From the NCBI GenBank assembly GCA_009691645.1, contig SIAT01000001.1:1-35958 (forward strand): a stretch of 35,958 nt of DNA, read 5' to 3'. Source of the DNA: Pedosphaera sp. (GTDB lineage: Bacteria > Verrucomicrobiota > Verrucomicrobiia > Limisphaerales > SIAT01). The notes beneath the pieces were generated by a model. It had not been told where the DNA came from. It saw only the letters and a list, made by a program, of their open reading frames with translations, and did no database searches. The position numbers and the translations under genes are program-made. This document shows, one piece after another, positions 22,288 to 30,833 of the stretch. The first letter of the stretch is position 1. Each line of letters opens with the position of its first letter.

Positions 22288-23451
22288 TCACTTCAGCTCG
22301 CGTACGAAGAGGTTGGCGAAGGTGATCGGCTCACCGGCGGCGCGCAGGACAATCGGCCCGCGCTTGGGCGTACCCGTGATGCGGCGCTTTTCACCGAGCA
22401 ACTTGCCGTCCTGTTCCACGGTCAGCTCATCGCCGCGCAGTGTGATTTGCAGTCGATGCCAACTGCCGGATTGCGCGCGGTCGAGCTTCACGAGGGCGGA
22501 ATCCACGCCGCGCAGGGAAATGGATCCCACGTCGCCTGGCTTCGCGGAATCGGGCTTGGCGGAGGAGAGCCAGTCCACGATCATCACGAAGTCGCCGAAC
22601 TCTTGTTCGGTCGTGAGCGGCGGTGTGCCGGCTTTGGCATCACACTCGAGCCGCCAGTCGCTCACGCGCCAGTGCTCTTTCGCAGGCGCATCGGCCCGCC
22701 AGCCAGCGAGATCCACACCGGTGTAAAGCGTGGTGAAACCCTCGGCAGCCTTCGCGATCTGGTCAGGCGATGGACTGGAGGAGGGCAGTTCCTTGATGCG
22801 GATGTTTCGGAAATGGCACTCGCTCCCCTCGCTCTCGAGGCAGAGATAGCCTTTGCGCGGAGAACTGTCCCTGCCGACCGTCACTTCCTTCCCGTTCACG
22901 CTGAGGCGCACCTCGCCGTTGTTGGCGACGACGCGATAATGATTCCACTCAGGCGCGCTTTTCGAGAGTTCTTCGGATGGAAAACTGCGCCGGCCGCTCT
23001 TGGCCACGAGGCCCGCGGGGGTCATCGTCGCGCCGTGGATGGGGAAGATGTCGCCATGCGTGGTGAACCACTCGTTCTTGCCCTTGGCGGCGTAGCCATT
23101 GTCGAGGATCTGCACCTCGATGCCGCGGGCGAAGGGCGTGCCGCGCGCCGTCATCGGATCGCCCCAGATGAAAAGGCCGGCGTTGCCGCCGCTTTTCAGA
23201 TGGCGCCACTCCAACTCGATGATGAAGTTCTCGTACATCCGTTCGGTGCGCATCACGCCGGTCGGTTTGCCGGTGGAGATGATGATCCCCTCGCGCACGG
23301 TGAAGGTGCCTGGCGCGACGTTCACCGGCACCCAACCGGAGAGGTTCTTGCCATTGAACAGCGGCACGAAGCCCTCTTCCGCGCCGCGCGCGATCAGTGC
23401 GCACGCGAATAGGACAACAAGAAGCCTGCGAATGTGCGTGGTTGTTTTCAT
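22288..23451 (-). CDS. Exported protein with two DUF1080 (3-keto-disaccharide hydrolase) domains
   Basis: The 387-aa product has a signal peptide (1-23) and two DUF1080 (PF06439) modules of the concanavalin-like jelly-roll type. Module 1 (about 26-220) starts FVPLFNGKNLSGW and has GGNAGLFIWGD, ARGIEVQILDNGY and HYRVVANNGEVRLSVNGKEV. Module 2 (about 235-387) starts FTTLYTGVDLAGW and is shorter and more diverged, with SGSWHRLQITLRGDELTVEQDG. Some members of this family act on 3-keto glycosides. It lies 34 bases downstream of the giant-protein gene on the same strand, so it may be the last gene of that run. Confidence 0.88.
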   Translation of the reverse strand: MKTTTHIRRLLVVLFACALIARGAEEGFVPLFNGKNLSGWVPVNVAPGTFTVREGIIISTGKPTGVMRTERMYENFIIELEWRHLKSGGNAGLFIWGDPMTARGTPFARGIEVQILDNGYAAKGKNEWFTTHGDIFPIHGATMTPAGLVAKSGRRSFPSEELSKSAPEWNHYRVVANNGEVRLSVNGKEVTVGRDSSPRKGYLCLESEGSECHFRNIRIKELPSSSPSPDQIAKAAEGFTTLYTGVDLAGWRADAPAKEHWRVSDWRLECDAKAGTPPLTTEQEFGDFVMIVDWLSSAKPDSAKPGDVGSISLRGVDSALVKLDRAQSGSWHRLQITLRGDELTVEQDGKLLGEKRRITGTPKRGPIVLRAAGEPITFANLFVRELK

Positions 23452-23485
23452 AAAGTGACCCGACGCAAGAACCAGCTTGGCCCGC

Positions 23486-26400
23486 TTACTTCTGCGCTTC
23501 GCTCGCAGCCGTCAGCGTCGGCTTGTAGAGCGGCAGGTAGCGGTAATAGACCTCGAGCGAAAGCGTGGCGAGAGCGGTGGTGATGAAGCGGCCGTAGGTT
23601 TCCTTGCGATCGCCCTCGGCATCCCAGCTTCCCGAGAGTTGGCCGTCGCGCCGCTGCGCCTTCAGGAAGATCGGCCGCATCCGCCCGTTCCATTCCTCCC
23701 ACACCGCGCCCTGATGCTGGTAGAGCGCCAGACAGCCGTAGTACCAGTAGTAATAATTCACCTCGCGCAGGCTGGGCAACTGCTCTCGCAGATAGGCGAG
23801 CGTCTCCGTCGTGCGCACGTCGCCCGTCCCCTGCCCGAGCAGCAGCCGCGAGAACAGCGCCTGCGCCGTCATCGTCGGCTTCGGCTCCGGATCCGACGAG
23901 CGATACCCGTAAAGCCCTCCATGCCGGCCGCGACCGAGCGATTCGATAAACTTCCCCGCGCCCGTGAACGCCGAACTCGGCACTTCCACGCCCGCGAGCG
24001 ACGCGCTCTTCAGCGCCATGATTTGCCAGCCCGTCACCGAGAGATCGCCCTTCTCCTGCGGATCGCGCGCCCACGGCTTGTAACGCCAGCCGCCGGTTGT
24101 TTTGTTCTGCGCCGTGACGATGAACGAGACCGCTTTGCGCACCGGCTCTTGCAGCCGTGGATCTTTCGTGAGGTTGAACGCCTCGGCCAACGCCATCGTG
24201 ACGATCGCCTGATCGTACAAATCGCCGTCGCCGCGCAAATCGCCCTCCGCCTTCGACTGCTTCAAAAGCCACGACATCGCGCGCTCAAGCGTCTCTTGAT
24301 ACGGCCCCGGTTCGGTGTGCTTCGCGCCGTAGCCCATGAAGCAGAGCATCGCCAGCGCCGTCGCCGACGAGTGATGCCCCTGCCCGCCGCGCGTCCAATG
24401 GCCGTCGCGCTCCTGCGTGCGCTTGAACCATTCCAATGCCCGCCGCACCGCCGCCTCCGTCTCATCGTTGCCGCCGAGTTGCTCGAGCAATCCCGCGCGC
24501 ATCTCCGGCGAGCGCAGCGCGAGCGGGTTCTTCGTGTCGATCAAAGACGAGACCGCCGGACGCACCGGCACGGCCATATCCATCAACCGCGTCGCCGCAG
24601 AAGTCGGCAGCTCCGACGGACGCGATAGTTCAACGCTCTCGATCTTGGTTGACGGCTGCAACACCGGCCGCAGCGGTGCCAGATCCATCGGCGCACGCGC
24701 AATCAGTCCCATCGGCCGTTCCACTTTCGTCACAATCGGCGCGGCCTTCATCGGTGTGATGGGCGACGCCAGTCGCACTTCGGGGAGAGGCGCGGGCTTC
24801 GGTGACGCGGCCACCATCGCGGGCTTTGTCTCCAGCTTTACATCCGTGCTGCCGAACTTGAGCGACGCAGGTTGTTGGCCAAAATTCATCGCGACCAAAC
24901 CGCGACCAGACTCACCTGTGCCGGAACCGAACTCCGCCTTCTGCGCCGCGGCGAAAGAACCGAACTTGCTCGCGCCGCCACTACTGCTCCCCGACCCACT
25001 CAACCGGGCCGGCCCGCTGCCCGTGCCGCCTTCACCGCCGCCCGAACCGCTCGCACGGCTCACGGCCGCTTTGCTCGAGGCGCGTCCCACATCCGAACCT
25101 TTACCCGCTGAGCCTGGTGCTGGAGATGCCATCTCCGCACGGAAACCGCCGCCGGCCATCGCAAATTGAGGTAATCCCGCCACCGCGCGTGAAGCTCCCG
25201 CCGCGCCCAAACTCTCGCCACCACCCGAACCCCCACCGGTCGCCGGACCGAACGCACCCACCGCCGATGAACCCGTGCCGCGACCTGCGCCGTTCTTGCC
25301 GCCAGTCCCCACGCCGTCACCCATCGCCGCGCGACCCGGCGCAGCCGAACCGCCATTGCCATTTTCCGAACCATTGCCCGACCGCGACACATCCATCCGA
25401 CTGGATGCACCCGCCAGACCCGCGCCCGATCGCGCGCCCGCTGCGCCACCACCGAGTCGACCTGCTTCCATCTGCATCCCGCCACCGGCACTACCACCAG
25501 CAGCGCCACTGCTCCCAGCGAGCGAAGAAAGTGATCCCGCAGAACTCGCCGCGCCCAAGCCACCACTCGAACCGCCGCCGGCACTCACCGGCCCGAACGA
25601 ACCGACCGCCGAAGAACCGCTGCCCTGTCCCGCGCCGGAACGGCCACCAGCCAGCGCGCCGTTGCCCATCGCCGCGCGGCCCGGTGCAGTTGCACTGCCG
25701 CCCGAGCCATTGCCCGACGGTGACACGTCCATCCGACTCGATGCACTCGCCAAACCCGCGCCCGACTTCGCGCCCGTCGCGCCGCCGCCGAGCCGGCCTG
25801 CTTCCATCTGCATACCACCGCCAGCGCGACCGCCAACAGAGCCGCTGCCCGTGGACGAAGAAAGTGAACTGGCGGAACTCGACGCGCTCAATCCTTCGCC
25901 CGCACCGCCGCTGTTACCGTTGCTCACGGGACCAAATGAACCGACCGCTGAAGAACCACGCGCGGTCCCTGCTGTGCCGCCAGCGAGAGCGCCACTGCCC
26001 ATCTGCGCACGGCTCGACGAGGCCGAACCGCTCGCGCCCGCGCTGCCGGCGGCGCGCGCGACATCCATCTGGCTGGAAGCACTAGCCATTCCCGCACCCG
26101 ATTTCGCGCCCGTCGCGCCACCACCGAGCCGGCCTGCTTCCATTTGCATCGCGCTCGTCGTCGCGCCGCTGGGATTTTCACCGGCCGTTGCCGCCATCGA
26201 TCCGGCTGCGCTCGCTGCGCCCAAACTTTCGCTGCGCGCCGCGTTGTCACTCACCGGCCCGAACGAACCGACGGCAGAACCCGCCGCACTGCGCGAGGTA
26301 CTCACACGCGCGGGCGAGTTCGCCGCGTTCATCTCGGCGCGGGCGGACGTTGCGGCATCGGCTGCGCCGCGCGCGGTGTCCATCCGGCTGGATGGATTTT

Positions 26401-27487
26401 GCATCGTCGGCCCCGACGCGCTGGCGGCGACGGGACGGGCTGATTCCATTTGAACGCCGGTGGTGGAAGGGGTGTTCGCAGACATCGCACCCGACGCACT
26501 CGCTGGGGGGAGTGACGGAGCTGCGGAGGCGGATTCGCCGGTCGCACCCGAGGCTTCCGCCGTGGCCACCTGCACCATGCGCGAAGCGGTGACGCCGGGG
26601 CGTTGCACGCGCACGTTCATCGTGGGACGAGCCATCTCGGGCGTGACCTGCTGCACGGCCATCCGACTCGGCGCAGTGAGATCGAGCGAAGGACGGACCA
26701 TCTCGGGCCGCGGGACACTCGTGTCGGCGCGGGCCTCGAGGGAAGCATTCATCTGCGCGGCTTCCGGGGCGAGCGGGGTCGCGCTCGCGGTCTCGAGCCG
26801 ACCGCTCTCCGTCGGAGAACTCTCGGCGACCGCGAACGACGCCGACGGCGCCGCGCGCCCCGTCGAGCCGCCGGTCATCACGTTTCCATTGCGCATCGGC
26901 GCACCGCCGCCGCCCGATTGGCCGGTGGCCCGGGCTGCGGACATTCCTGCAGCCGCGGGGGGCAGATTCGAGACCTGTTCACGCAACGCTTGCAACAAGC
27001 GCGGATCGGCCTCGCCGCCGCCTCCTTCGCTTTCGCCAGAAAGGCTCGCGAGGTCAATGGGCACGAGACCCGACTCAGCGGACACTTCGATCACGGAACG
27101 TTTCACTGCATTGGAAACAATCCACGTGGTGACGAAGAAACCGGCCAGAAGATGGAGGATGATCGAACCGATGAGGCAGCGCTGGAGGATGTTCAGCTTG
27201 CGCCGCTCGCTCTCGGTGGCGAGCTTGCGGACGATGTGGACAATCCCCACGAGCGAGAGAAGCAGCACGAGCACGGCCCACTTGTATTGCACGAGCGTGT
27301 GCAGCACGGCCTCGACTTTGTCCGGAGCCACAGTAGGAGGTGTCGCCTCGGGAACGATTGCGGGAACGACTGGATCCGCGGCTGAAAGCAAACCGGCCCA
27401 CGCAACGAAACCGAATGCCGTGAGCCAACGGCCTCCCTTCCGCGCGGGGCGCGGCGGCGAGACGTGACGGTCGTGGCGTGTCGGCAT
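23486..27487 (-). CDS. Giant membrane-anchored repeat protein with C-terminal squalene-cyclase-like toroid
   Basis: This 1333-aa protein has a signal-like helix (20-37), TM1 (69-87), a basic cytoplasmic loop (RKLATESERRKLN) and TM2 (about 104-124) containing S108-IIL-H112, the SxxxH pattern of TonB. A region from about 150 to 1000 is very rich in Ala, Ser, Gly and Pro, including four tandem units of about 110 aa. The C-terminal 330 residues (from about 1005) form an alpha/alpha toroid of the prenyltransferase/squalene-oxidase type with QW-like motifs (FKRTQERDGHW, VTAQNKTTGGW, KAQRRDGQLSGSW). The cyclase DxDD motif is absent, so a binding role is more likely than catalysis. ATG 27487 lies eight bases after the TPR gene. 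Function is unknown. Confidence 0.85.
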   Translation of the reverse strand: MPTRHDRHVSPPRPARKGGRWLTAFGFVAWAGLLSAADPVVPAIVPEATPPTVAPDKVEAVLHTLVQYKWAVLVLLLSLVGIVHIVRKLATESERRKLNILQRCLIGSIILHLLAGFFVTTWIVSNAVKRSVIEVSAESGLVPIDLASLSGESEGGGGEADPRLLQALREQVSNLPPAAAGMSAARATGQSGGGGAPMRNGNVMTGGSTGRAAPSASFAVAESSPTESGRLETASATPLAPEAAQMNASLEARADTSVPRPEMVRPSLDLTAPSRMAVQQVTPEMARPTMNVRVQRPGVTASRMVQVATAEASGATGESASAAPSLPPASASGAMSANTPSTTGVQMESARPVAASASGPTMQNPSSRMDTARGAADAATSARAEMNAANSPARVSTSRSAAGSAVGSFGPVSDNAARSESLGAASAAGSMAATAGENPSGATTSAMQMEAGRLGGGATGAKSGAGMASASSQMDVARAAGSAGASGSASSSRAQMGSGALAGGTAGTARGSSAVGSFGPVSNGNSGGAGEGLSASSSASSLSSSTGSGSVGGRAGGGMQMEAGRLGGGATGAKSGAGLASASSRMDVSPSGNGSGGSATAPGRAAMGNGALAGGRSGAGQGSGSSAVGSFGPVSAGGGSSGGLGAASSAGSLSSLAGSSGAAGGSAGGGMQMEAGRLGGGAAGARSGAGLAGASSRMDVSRSGNGSENGNGGSAAPGRAAMGDGVGTGGKNGAGRGTGSSAVGAFGPATGGGSGGGESLGAAGASRAVAGLPQFAMAGGGFRAEMASPAPGSAGKGSDVGRASSKAAVSRASGSGGGEGGTGSGPARLSGSGSSSGGASKFGSFAAAQKAEFGSGTGESGRGLVAMNFGQQPASLKFGSTDVKLETKPAMVAASPKPAPLPEVRLASPITPMKAAPIVTKVERPMGLIARAPMDLAPLRPVLQPSTKIESVELSRPSELPTSAATRLMDMAVPVRPAVSSLIDTKNPLALRSPEMRAGLLEQLGGNDETEAAVRRALEWFKRTQERDGHWTRGGQGHHSSATALAMLCFMGYGAKHTEPGPYQETLERAMSWLLKQSKAEGDLRGDGDLYDQAIVTMALAEAFNLTKDPRLQEPVRKAVSFIVTAQNKTTGGWRYKPWARDPQEKGDLSVTGWQIMALKSASLAGVEVPSSAFTGAGKFIESLGRGRHGGLYGYRSSDPEPKPTMTAQALFSRLLLGQGTGDVRTTETLAYLREQLPSLREVNYYYWYYGCLALYQHQGAVWEEWNGRMRPIFLKAQRRDGQLSGSWDAEGDRKETYGRFITTALATLSLEVYYRYLPLYKPTLTAASEAQK
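25230..26460 (-). repeat. Coding tandem repeats of about 330-345 bp in the giant protein
   Basis: The phrase AVGSFGPVS (last copy AVGAFGPAT) recurs near 26275, 25950, 25612 and 25270, a period of about 108-114 residues. Each unit also holds MQMEAGRLGGGA, a K/R-SGAG segment, SS-Q/R-MDV and AxMGxGxxxGG. A diverged earlier unit (VQMESARP, SSRMDTARG) precedes them. Confidence 0.85.
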
Positions 27488-27495
27488 CAGGTCAT

Positions 27496-30400
27496 TTAGC
27501 GGAGCCGCTCCTTCGCAATCTGAGCGGCATCGGTGTCAGGATAACGTTGCGCAACTTCCTTGAAACGCTCCAGTGCGCCGGGGCGGTCGCCTTTACGCTC
27601 GAGCACGTTTCCGATCCGCAGCAGCGCGCGCGCACTCCACTCGGGATAGCCGTAACCGACCTCGACCTTGATAAGCGCACGAATGGCGTCGTCGTACTTC
27701 TTCTGCGCGAAAAGGCACTCACCGGTCTGGAACTGCGCGCGCGCCGCGAGGTCGTCGCGGCCGCCGCTGGTGATCACCGTTTCGTAGAACGGGAGCGCCT
27801 CGGTGAATTTCTGTTGGTTCTCGTGCGACCAACCGAGGCCGAGCTTGGCGCGACGGGCGAGATCGTGCTTCGGAAACTTCTCGATGAAACTCGCGTAAGT
27901 CTTCTCCGCGTCGGACCACTGGCTGAGCAACGCCTGACATTCGCCCGTGCGGAGCAATGCCTGTTCCTTGACCTCCGCGCCACCGGTCGCGGCGGATGAC
28001 CGTTGAAAATGGGCGAGAGCGGTCTTGTACACCTTGAGCTTGAGCTGCGATTCGCCCGCCTGATACGCAGCCACAGCGATCAATTCGGGCGGCGCATCTT
28101 TGAGTACGGTCTCATAGGACTTCGCGGCGGCAATGAAATCATTCTTGTCGAACTGACACCACGCGAGACGATACCGCGCGCGACTGCGCAGGCCATCGTC
28201 CTTCGTCTCGGCGAGCAATTTCGTGAGCCGCTTGATCGTGCCGTCCACGTTCTTCGCCTCGTACTCCAACTCGGCCAACTCGAACGCGGCCGGCCCGGCC
28301 AGTGGACTTTGCGCGAACTTGCCGAGGAGCGTCTCGTACTCCTTCGCGGCGGCGGCACTGCGCCCCGCGCCTTTCTCCGCCCACGCCGCCTCGTAAATCG
28401 CGCGGTCGCGCAGCGTGGACTTCTCCATCGCCGCGACTTTGTGGAACTGCTCAAGCGCCGGCGCCCACTGGCGCTGCTTCGCAAACACGCTGCCGAGATG
28501 GAAGGATGCTTGGTCGAGCTTCGCATCGTTCGGATTCTCCTTCACGAACTTCGCCAGCGCAGCCTGCGCGGCGGCGGCGGAACCCTCGTCGTTTCGCCGC
28601 GCGAGAAGCACGGCGAGCTGCAGACGTGCGTCGGATGCAGCGGAGTGGCCGGTGAACTTATCCGCCACGATGCCGAATTGCTTCACCGCTTCGTCTTCGT
28701 TCTTCTCCCCGAGAGCAGTCCACGCTAGATAATACTCCGCCCAGCCGAGATAATATTCCACCGCTGCGGCGGGTGTGGCCGGAGCCTTCGAGCCACTCAA
28801 CCCCACAAGCACGCGCGCGCCGGAACCTTGCTCCGATCCTCCTCTCGGCGCCGTGCGGGGAGCGGCAGTGGCCGCGGCAACCTGCGTGAGCGCCTTGCGC
28901 GCGCCGGCGAAATCGTTCGCGTCCAGCCGCAGGCGGCCGATCTCGACGAGCGCGTGCGGCAGGTGCGCGCTGGCCGGATGCTCCCGCGCGAGACGGTCGA
29001 GTGAGCTGGCTGATTTCTCACGGTCGCCCTTGCGATCATGCGCCAACGCGATCTTGAGCAGCGCCGTGTCCGCATCCGGATCTTTCGGCTGCGACGCCAC
29101 GAAACGATTCAGCGCGGCGATCGCGGCGTCCCATTTTTCCTGCTGGAAAAGGCAGTCGCCGAGGAGGAACTCCACCTGCGCGAAAAGCGGCTCGGACTTC
29201 TTCAGCTTGCCGAGCGGTTCCAACTCCTTCACCGCGTCGGCCCACTTCTGCTGCTGATAAAGCGTCTGGCCTGCGCGGAGTTGCGCGATGTCGCGCTGCG
29301 GGTTGGCGGCGTACGCGCCGATGAATTTGCGATAAGCCGTCAACGCAACCTCGAACTTCTCTTGGAAGAAAAGATTCTCCGCCCGCAGGAAAGCGATCTC
29401 GGCCGAAGCGGGCGAACCGGCGTGGTTGGTGAGAAATTCGGCGCAGAGATCGTGACTCGCGGCGAACTGTCCGGCGCGATGCAGACACAGCGCGCGCAGG
29501 CGGAGCGCGTCAGGCGCTTGCGGGAACTTGGAGAACTCAGCGTTGATCCGCGCAAACGGTCTGGCCGCCTCGGCGAACTTCCCTGCGCCGAGCAACGCGT
29601 TGCCGTGGTCGAAAAGCAGGTCGGGCAGGAGCCCATCCTTCGCGTGGCGCGCCGTCGCTTTGGCGAGCGACTCCGCTGCCTCGGCATATTTCTGCTGACG
29701 CGAGAAAGCTCGCGCCTGCCAAAGCGCGACATCCGCGCTGGCGGCGGGCTCGGCAGCGAGTTGTGCCAGCGTGGTCTCGGCGGATTTGAAATCGCGGTTC
29801 TCGAGTTGCGCGCGGCCGAGATAGAGCGCGGCGGATTTGGCGGAAGGATGCTCTTTGTGCTTCGCGCGCAGTTCAGCGAAGTCAGCCGCGGCGGCGGCAA
29901 ATTTCTTCTGCTGGAAACGGACGAAGCCGAGACGGAAGAGCGCCTCGGGAGTGAACTGCCCAGCAAGCTTGCGCGTGGCGTCATACTGCGCCTCCGCACC
30001 GGCGAGGTCGCCCAGCTCGCGTTTGCATTCGGCGAGCAAGAAGATCGACTGCTGCGCGAAGGGGAGGTTTTTCGCCTCAGTCACCAGCTCGCCGAGCAGC
30101 CCGGCGGCTTCCTTGTACTCCTTCAATTCGTAACGGGCGACCGCTCCCTGAAACTTCGCACGCGGCGTGTAGGCAGCCTTCCCCTTCGCCAGCTCATCGC
30201 CACGAGTGATGACTTCTTTCCATTTCTGCTGCTGGAAAAGCGCTTCGACGAGACCGGCCAGCGCGTTGTCGCGCAGCACAGCCTTCTCCTGCTTGAGCGC
30301 TTTTGAAAAAGCCTCCTCCGCTTTCGCGGCCTTGTTCAACATCAACAGCGACTGTCCCCAGACGAGATGCACCTGCTCCGGTTCGGGCGCCTTCGCGTTC

Positions 30401-30693
30401 GCCGCGAGTTCGGCCAGCACCGGCTCGACCTCGGCGTGACGACCGAGATTGAAGAGGCTCAAAGCCATGCCGAGCTTGGCGTGCAGCGCCTTCTCGTGGC
30501 GGGGATGCTTGGCGAGGAAACTCTTATAGTCGGCCGCGGCCAGATCGTAGAGCTTGCGATTGTAAAGGCCGTTGGCGCTGAAGTAGAGCTCGAGGGCGGG
30601 GTCGTTCTGCTGCGCGAACACTGCGGGCGCAAACTGCGCCGCGAGCAGCAGCGCGGCCAAGGCCAGCGCGAGCCGATAAAAGCGAATCATCAT
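27496..30693 (-). CDS. Large periplasmic TPR protein
   Basis: The 1065-aa product has a signal peptide (MMIRFYRLALALAALLLAAQ, cut near VFA-QQ). Nearly all the rest consists of TPR units of the YbgF/CpoB/BamD type, with repeated patterns such as YNRKLYDLAAADYKSFLAKHP, KKFAAAAADFAELRAKH and KWDAAIAALNRFVASQP. ATG 30693 is chosen: GGGAGG lies ten bases upstream and the signal peptide begins there. The frame is open further upstream but without a plausible start region. The gene ends eight bases before the giant-protein gene, so both are surely co-transcribed. The pairing recalls CpoB (YbgF) with TolA in the Tol system. It probably acts as a periplasmic scaffold. Confidence 0.88.
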   Translation of the reverse strand: MMIRFYRLALALAALLLAAQFAPAVFAQQNDPALELYFSANGLYNRKLYDLAAADYKSFLAKHPRHEKALHAKLGMALSLFNLGRHAEVEPVLAELAANAKAPEPEQVHLVWGQSLLMLNKAAKAEEAFSKALKQEKAVLRDNALAGLVEALFQQQKWKEVITRGDELAKGKAAYTPRAKFQGAVARYELKEYKEAAGLLGELVTEAKNLPFAQQSIFLLAECKRELGDLAGAEAQYDATRKLAGQFTPEALFRLGFVRFQQKKFAAAAADFAELRAKHKEHPSAKSAALYLGRAQLENRDFKSAETTLAQLAAEPAASADVALWQARAFSRQQKYAEAAESLAKATARHAKDGLLPDLLFDHGNALLGAGKFAEAARPFARINAEFSKFPQAPDALRLRALCLHRAGQFAASHDLCAEFLTNHAGSPASAEIAFLRAENLFFQEKFEVALTAYRKFIGAYAANPQRDIAQLRAGQTLYQQQKWADAVKELEPLGKLKKSEPLFAQVEFLLGDCLFQQEKWDAAIAALNRFVASQPKDPDADTALLKIALAHDRKGDREKSASSLDRLAREHPASAHLPHALVEIGRLRLDANDFAGARKALTQVAAATAAPRTAPRGGSEQGSGARVLVGLSGSKAPATPAAAVEYYLGWAEYYLAWTALGEKNEDEAVKQFGIVADKFTGHSAASDARLQLAVLLARRNDEGSAAAAQAALAKFVKENPNDAKLDQASFHLGSVFAKQRQWAPALEQFHKVAAMEKSTLRDRAIYEAAWAEKGAGRSAAAAKEYETLLGKFAQSPLAGPAAFELAELEYEAKNVDGTIKRLTKLLAETKDDGLRSRARYRLAWCQFDKNDFIAAAKSYETVLKDAPPELIAVAAYQAGESQLKLKVYKTALAHFQRSSAATGGAEVKEQALLRTGECQALLSQWSDAEKTYASFIEKFPKHDLARRAKLGLGWSHENQQKFTEALPFYETVITSGGRDDLAARAQFQTGECLFAQKKYDDAIRALIKVEVGYGYPEWSARALLRIGNVLERKGDRPGALERFKEVAQRYPDTDAAQIAKERLR

Positions 30694-30833
30694 AGCGATC
30701 AAACCTCCCGAACCGGCTGAGAAACGCCTTGGGTTGTTGCTCGTCATCGTCATATTGCCCCAAAAGCTACACCCACTTGTCGCGCAATTCGACCCAAGTC
30801 GCAATCAAATATTCAGAAGCAGAGCGTTTCTGT

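Noticed and set aside
25230..26460. Repetitive DNA that might be a CRISPR array or satellite
   Set aside because: Period is over 300 bp and not uniform, and the reading frame runs through all units; it is coding repeat sequence.
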